Shown piece by piece: positions 61,766-64,000 of a stretch of 64,000 nt of DNA. Within the stretch, counting starts at the first letter, position 1, and each line of letters begins with the position of its first letter. Source of the stretch: Nisaea acidiphila (GTDB lineage Bacteria > Pseudomonadota > Alphaproteobacteria > Thalassobaculales > Thalassobaculaceae). Both the position numbers and the translations under genes were made by a program. The notes under the pieces are model-generated. The model did no database searches, was not told the DNA's origin, and saw only the letters and a program-made list of their open reading frames with translations. The stretch spans positions 1,584,501-1,648,500 of the forward strand of contig NZ_CP102480.1 of assembly GCF_024662015.1 (NCBI RefSeq). Direction: 5' to 3'.

Positions 61766-62500
61766 TTATCCGATGGTCCCGAAAGCCGGGAACGTATCAA
61801 GCATCCACTGGGCGATGACACCGACGGTATTGGTTCCGATCAGGATCGCGAACAACAAGAGCGTCGCACCGATCCCCTTCTCGACCGCGCCGAGATAGCG
61901 GCGTACCGATTTCATCCAGTTCATAAAGGGCCCGAAGAAGGCTGCTGCGACGATGAAGGGCAATGTCATCCCGACCCCGTACCCAAGCAGCAGGATCACC
62001 CCGTCGCCGACGGTCTCCGTCGCACTCGCACTGAACAGGATCATCGCCAGTACCGGGCCGACGCAAGGAGTCCAGCCGAAGGCGAAGGCGAGGCCGACGA
62101 GATAGGGGCCTATCAATCCGGCGGGCGCCGCCACGTCCATCCGGGCCTGGCGGTAGAGCAGCGGGATCTTCAGAACGCCGAGGAAGTGTAGCCCCATCAG
62201 CCCGATCACAACTGCCGCAGCGTAACGCAGGATGTCGAAATACTCGCGCAGCTGCTGGCCGAAGACCGAAGCGCTGGCGCCGAGGCCGACGAAGACGGTG
62301 ATAACGCCCGCGGAGAACAGGATCGCCGAAAGGACGACCTTGCGCCGCGCCGCGGCGTCGCCATCGACCTCGGAGATTTCGTTCATCGAAACCCCTGCCA
62401 TATAACAAAGGTAGAACGGAACGATCGGCAGGATGCAGGGGGTCAGGAAAGAGGCCAGCCCTGCGGCAAAAGCGCCGCCGACGCCTATATCGAATCCCAT
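61766..62500 (-). CDS. soxV: SoxV: CcdA-type transmembrane electron carrier
   Basis: A 244-residue inner-membrane protein with six helices. The two redox cysteines lie in the family motifs FLTPCILPIVPFYL and GWTPCVGPVLAM. It moves reducing equivalents from cytosolic thioredoxin to periplasmic SoxW/SoxS. ATG at 62500 was preferred over an upstream in-frame start that would run through the operator. First gene of the minus-strand sox operon. Confidence 0.93.
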   Translation of the reverse strand: MGFDIGVGGAFAAGLASFLTPCILPIVPFYLCYMAGVSMNEISEVDGDAAARRKVVLSAILFSAGVITVFVGLGASASVFGQQLREYFDILRYAAAVVIGLMGLHFLGVLKIPLLYRQARMDVAAPAGLIGPYLVGLAFAFGWTPCVGPVLAMILFSASATETVGDGVILLLGYGVGMTLPFIVAAAFFGPFMNWMKSVRRYLGAVEKGIGATLLLFAILIGTNTVGVIAQWMLDTFPAFGTIG

Positions 62501-62560
62501 GTGACGCCCATTCTTGTATACTCCGGTCCGCGTTTCCCCAACCGCACTTGCGGCCAACAT

Positions 62561-62584
62561 ATTCTAACATTAGAATTTGTAATT
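62561..62584. promoter_or_regulatory. soxS-soxV SoxR operator
   Basis: ATTCTA-ACAT-TAGAAT is a perfect 6-bp-arm palindrome (62561-62576), followed by TTGTAATT. Over 24 positions it agrees with 18 bases of the soxW-soxX site (61119-61142). It lies in the divergent gap 60 nt before soxV and just before soxS. Confidence 0.75.
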
Positions 62585-62617
62585 ATGTTCTACGCGACGA
62601 TCGGACAACGCAAGAGA

Positions 62618-63001
62618 ATGTTTGCCAAGGCTCTGGCGAAAACAATCCTCTTTGCGGTCTTGCTCGTTTCGGTCTGCTCCGGCGGACAGGCCCGGGCCGG
62701 AACGGAACTGCTTATGGTCGAACAGGCCGGATGCGAGTGGTGCGCCGCCTGGAACGCGGAAATCGGCGAGATCTATCACCTGACACCTGAAGGCAAGCGG
62801 GCGCCGCTGCGGCGGCAGGATCTTTTCGACAAATGGCCGGCCGATATCACCATCAAGGGTCAGGTTCATTTCACGCCGACCTTCATCCTGCTGGTGGACG
62901 GTAAGGAAGCCGGGCGGATCGAAGGATATCCCGGCGAGCATTTCTTCTGGCCGCTGCTCGCCCAAATGCTCAACCGGACCCCACGCGGGCCGGACAACTA
63001 A
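62618..63001 (+). CDS. soxS: SoxS: periplasmic thioredoxin-like protein
   Basis: A 127-residue exported thioredoxin-fold protein, signal peptide MFAKALAKTILFAVLLVSVC ending near QARA. The redox motif CxxC is in EQAGCEWCAAWNAEIG, and VHFTPTFILLVDGKEAGRIEGYPG is the substrate-facing part. Paracoccus SoxS reactivates SoxYZ. An ATG at 62585 directly abuts the operator and is less likely; 62618 fits the signal peptide. 17 nt before the HbpS-like gene. Confidence 0.88.
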   Translation: MFAKALAKTILFAVLLVSVCSGGQARAGTELLMVEQAGCEWCAAWNAEIGEIYHLTPEGKRAPLRRQDLFDKWPADITIKGQVHFTPTFILLVDGKEAGRIEGYPGEHFFWPLLAQMLNRTPRGPDN

Positions 63002-63018
63002 ACGGGAGGAAACGACTC

Positions 63019-63534
63019 ATGAAATTCAATCTGCTTGCCGCCGCCGCAATGGCCGGCCTGATCGCGCTCTCATTTCCGCGCGCCTCAACGGCCCAGAACG
63101 CCGAGGCCATCTTCAGCACCGACTCGATGAAACCGGAAATCGCCCTCGATCTTGCAAAGTCGGCGCTCGATATCTGCCGGGCCGCCGGATACCAGGTCGC
63201 CATCGCCGTGGTCGACCGTTCCGGCCTGACGCAAGTTGTGCTGCGGGACCGCTTCGCCGGCGCACATACCGTCGATACAGCGACGCGAAAGGCCTGGACG
63301 GCGGTCAGCTTCCGGACTGCAACCCTCGATCTCGGTACACTCGTCAAGGAATCTCCCGTGATGGCCGGTCTGCCCGACATCACGAACGCGCTCGTGCTCG
63401 GTGGGGGTATCCCGGTCCAGGCGGCCGGCAATATTGTTGGCGGAATCGGCATTTCCGGGGCTCCGGGTGCCGACCTCGATCATGAGTGTGCAGAAAAAGC
63501 GATTGAAAAATTTCAGGATTTACTGGATTTCTAG
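63019..63534 (+). CDS. GlcG/HbpS-family heme-binding-type protein
   Basis: A 171-residue exported protein with signal peptide MKFNLLAAAAMAGLIALSF...STA. The GlcG/DUF336 fold runs EIALDLAKSALDICRAAGYQVAIAVVDRSGLTQVVLRDRFAGAHTVDTA... to GNIVGGIGISGAPGADLDHECAEKAI. HbpS of this family binds heme and senses redox with a two-component system. Here it sits between soxS and soxR, an insertion relative to Paracoccus. GGGAGG precedes the ATG. The role in sulfur oxidation is unknown; heme or sulfur-oxide sensing is plausible. Confidence 0.85.
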   Translation: MKFNLLAAAAMAGLIALSFPRASTAQNAEAIFSTDSMKPEIALDLAKSALDICRAAGYQVAIAVVDRSGLTQVVLRDRFAGAHTVDTATRKAWTAVSFRTATLDLGTLVKESPVMAGLPDITNALVLGGGIPVQAAGNIVGGIGISGAPGADLDHECAEKAIEKFQDLLDF

Positions 63535-63557
63535 GCGCCTCGTTCTGGAGTTACGAC

Positions 63558-63917
63558 ATGCCGCTTCCCGTTCTTGATGAATCCGTCACCGACGCCGAGT
63601 TCGACACGATGGTCGAAAACGCCACCCGTGCCACGGAGTTCATGAAGGCGCTCGCCCACGAGGGGCGGCTGTTGATCCTGTGCCAGCTGGCGACCGGGGA
63701 GAAATCCGTTACCGAGCTGGAGGAATTGCTCTCCTCGCGTCAGGCCGCCGTCTCGCAACAATTGGCGCGGCTGCGCCTGGAAGGTCTGGTCAACCACCGG
63801 CGCGACGGCAAGGCGATCTATTACAGCCTGAAAGACGACCGGGCGGTGCGTATCCTCGAACTGCTCTACGACATGTTCTGCAAGGACGAGAGCGGGGTCG
63901 CGCTGGAAACCGCCTGA
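63558..63917 (+). CDS. soxR: SoxR: ArsR-family repressor of sox genes
   Basis: A 119-residue winged-helix repressor. MKALAHEGRLLILCQLATGEKSVTELE is helix 2-3, SSRQAAVSQQLARLRLEGLV is the recognition helix region, and NHRRDGKAIYYSLKD is the wing. Only two Cys are present, Cys42 (LILCQL) and Cys108 (DMFCKDE). These are the same positions used by SqrR/BigR/YgaV persulfide sensors, whose disulfide or tetrasulfide releases DNA. With the two matching operators in soxS-soxV and soxW-soxX, it is the expected sulfur-responsive repressor. Confidence 0.93.
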   Translation: MPLPVLDESVTDAEFDTMVENATRATEFMKALAHEGRLLILCQLATGEKSVTELEELLSSRQAAVSQQLARLRLEGLVNHRRDGKAIYYSLKDDRAVRILELLYDMFCKDESGVALETA

Positions 63918-63949
63918 GCAGTGAGTTGGTTCGGGAAAAGCACATGAAA

Positions 63950-63971
63950 CCGCAGGTCGACAGGCCTGCGG
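63950..63971 (+). terminator. Weak stem-loop after soxR
   Basis: 7-bp arms CCGCAGG (63950-63956) and CCTGCGG (63965-63971), 8-nt loop, 33 nt past the soxR stop. No T-tract. A TGAATG at 63989-63994 near the edge could open another gene, but too little is visible. Confidence 0.3.
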
Positions 63972-64000
63972 AACTGCGCCACTATCGCTGAATGTTCGGC

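Noticed and set aside
63944-63991. A 15-codon frame MKPQVDRPAELRHYR after soxR
   Set aside because: Too short and without a convincing ribosome-binding site; more likely trailer sequence.
1-64000. tRNA, rRNA, CRISPR, integrase, transposase or prophage genes
   Set aside because: None found: no T-loop-like GGTTCGA-type arms in gaps, no regularly spaced repeats, no recombinase motifs.

Overview
The window is about 64 kb of GC-rich (roughly 63-66% by eye), densely packed bacterial chromosome. Gene content and organisation point to an alphaproteobacterium, most likely a marine Rhodospirillales-type heterotroph with lithotrophic sulfur oxidation. The grounds are a Paracoccus-type complete sox cluster, a dimethylglycine/sarcosine-type dehydrogenase beside a polyamine-type ABC transporter, a DmdB-like acyl-CoA ligase and FabI/AroC/PdxH housekeeping genes. 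The taxonomic placement is inference; no rRNA gene, tRNA, CRISPR array or IS element is visible.

Layout. 1-3.7 kb: minus-strand dipeptide/nickel-type ABC importer (binding protein, DppB, DppC, start of DppD). 3.9-6.4 kb: an 813-residue FAD/GcvT-fold amine dehydrogenase, divergent from a plus-strand PotA-PotD-PotB-PotC importer (6.6-11.1 kb), then a PadR-like protein and a PilZ-like protein. 12.3-15.3 kb: glyoxalase-like protein, SDR, a conserved hypothetical and a tandem universal stress protein under a probable FNR box. 15.4-23.8 kb: housekeeping block (pdxH, glycine-zipper lipoprotein, DnaJ-like, small membrane protein, YihY, fabI, aroC, SppA, FliL-like). 23.8-34.1 kb: acyl-CoA ligase, cupin and M20 hydrolase, PEP-mutase family enzyme and Ada between two copies of an 82-bp palindromic repeat, PhzF, AlaX and threonine dehydratase divergent from a MocR regulator, GNAT. 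34.2-36.2 kb: a conspicuously AT-rich membrane-anchored pentapeptide-repeat gene. 36.3-48 kb: M20 peptidase, periplasmic binding protein plus hybrid histidine kinase, YitT, lipoprotein adenosine-deaminase homologue, a signal-peptidase-fold protein that has lost both catalytic residues, AMP-ligase plus PPC/DUF296 protein, beta-CASP metallo-beta-lactamase.

48.4-64 kb is the sulfur region. The minus-strand run soxV-W-X-Y-Z-A-B-C-D-E-F is divergent from soxS-(heme-binding HbpS/GlcG-like)-soxR. It is extended downstream by a DsrE-like protein, a YeeE/YedE transporter and a membrane spermidine-synthase-like protein, with a convergent periplasmic rhodanese. SoxYZ carries the sulfur atom, SoxXA conjugates thiosulfate, SoxB hydrolyses sulfate off, SoxCD oxidises the sulfane sulfur, SoxV/W/S supply reductant and SoxF is a flavocytochrome-c-type sulfide dehydrogenase. 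SoxR (ArsR family, two cysteines placed as in persulfide sensors) probably represses at two matching operators that I can see, one in soxS-soxV and one in soxW-soxX. The latter is embedded in a 17-bp perfect inverted repeat.

The least explained items are the AT-rich pentapeptide-repeat membrane protein, the catalytically dead S26 homologue with an adjacent 20-bp palindrome, the binding-protein/hybrid-kinase cassette, and the HbpS-like gene inside soxS-soxR.
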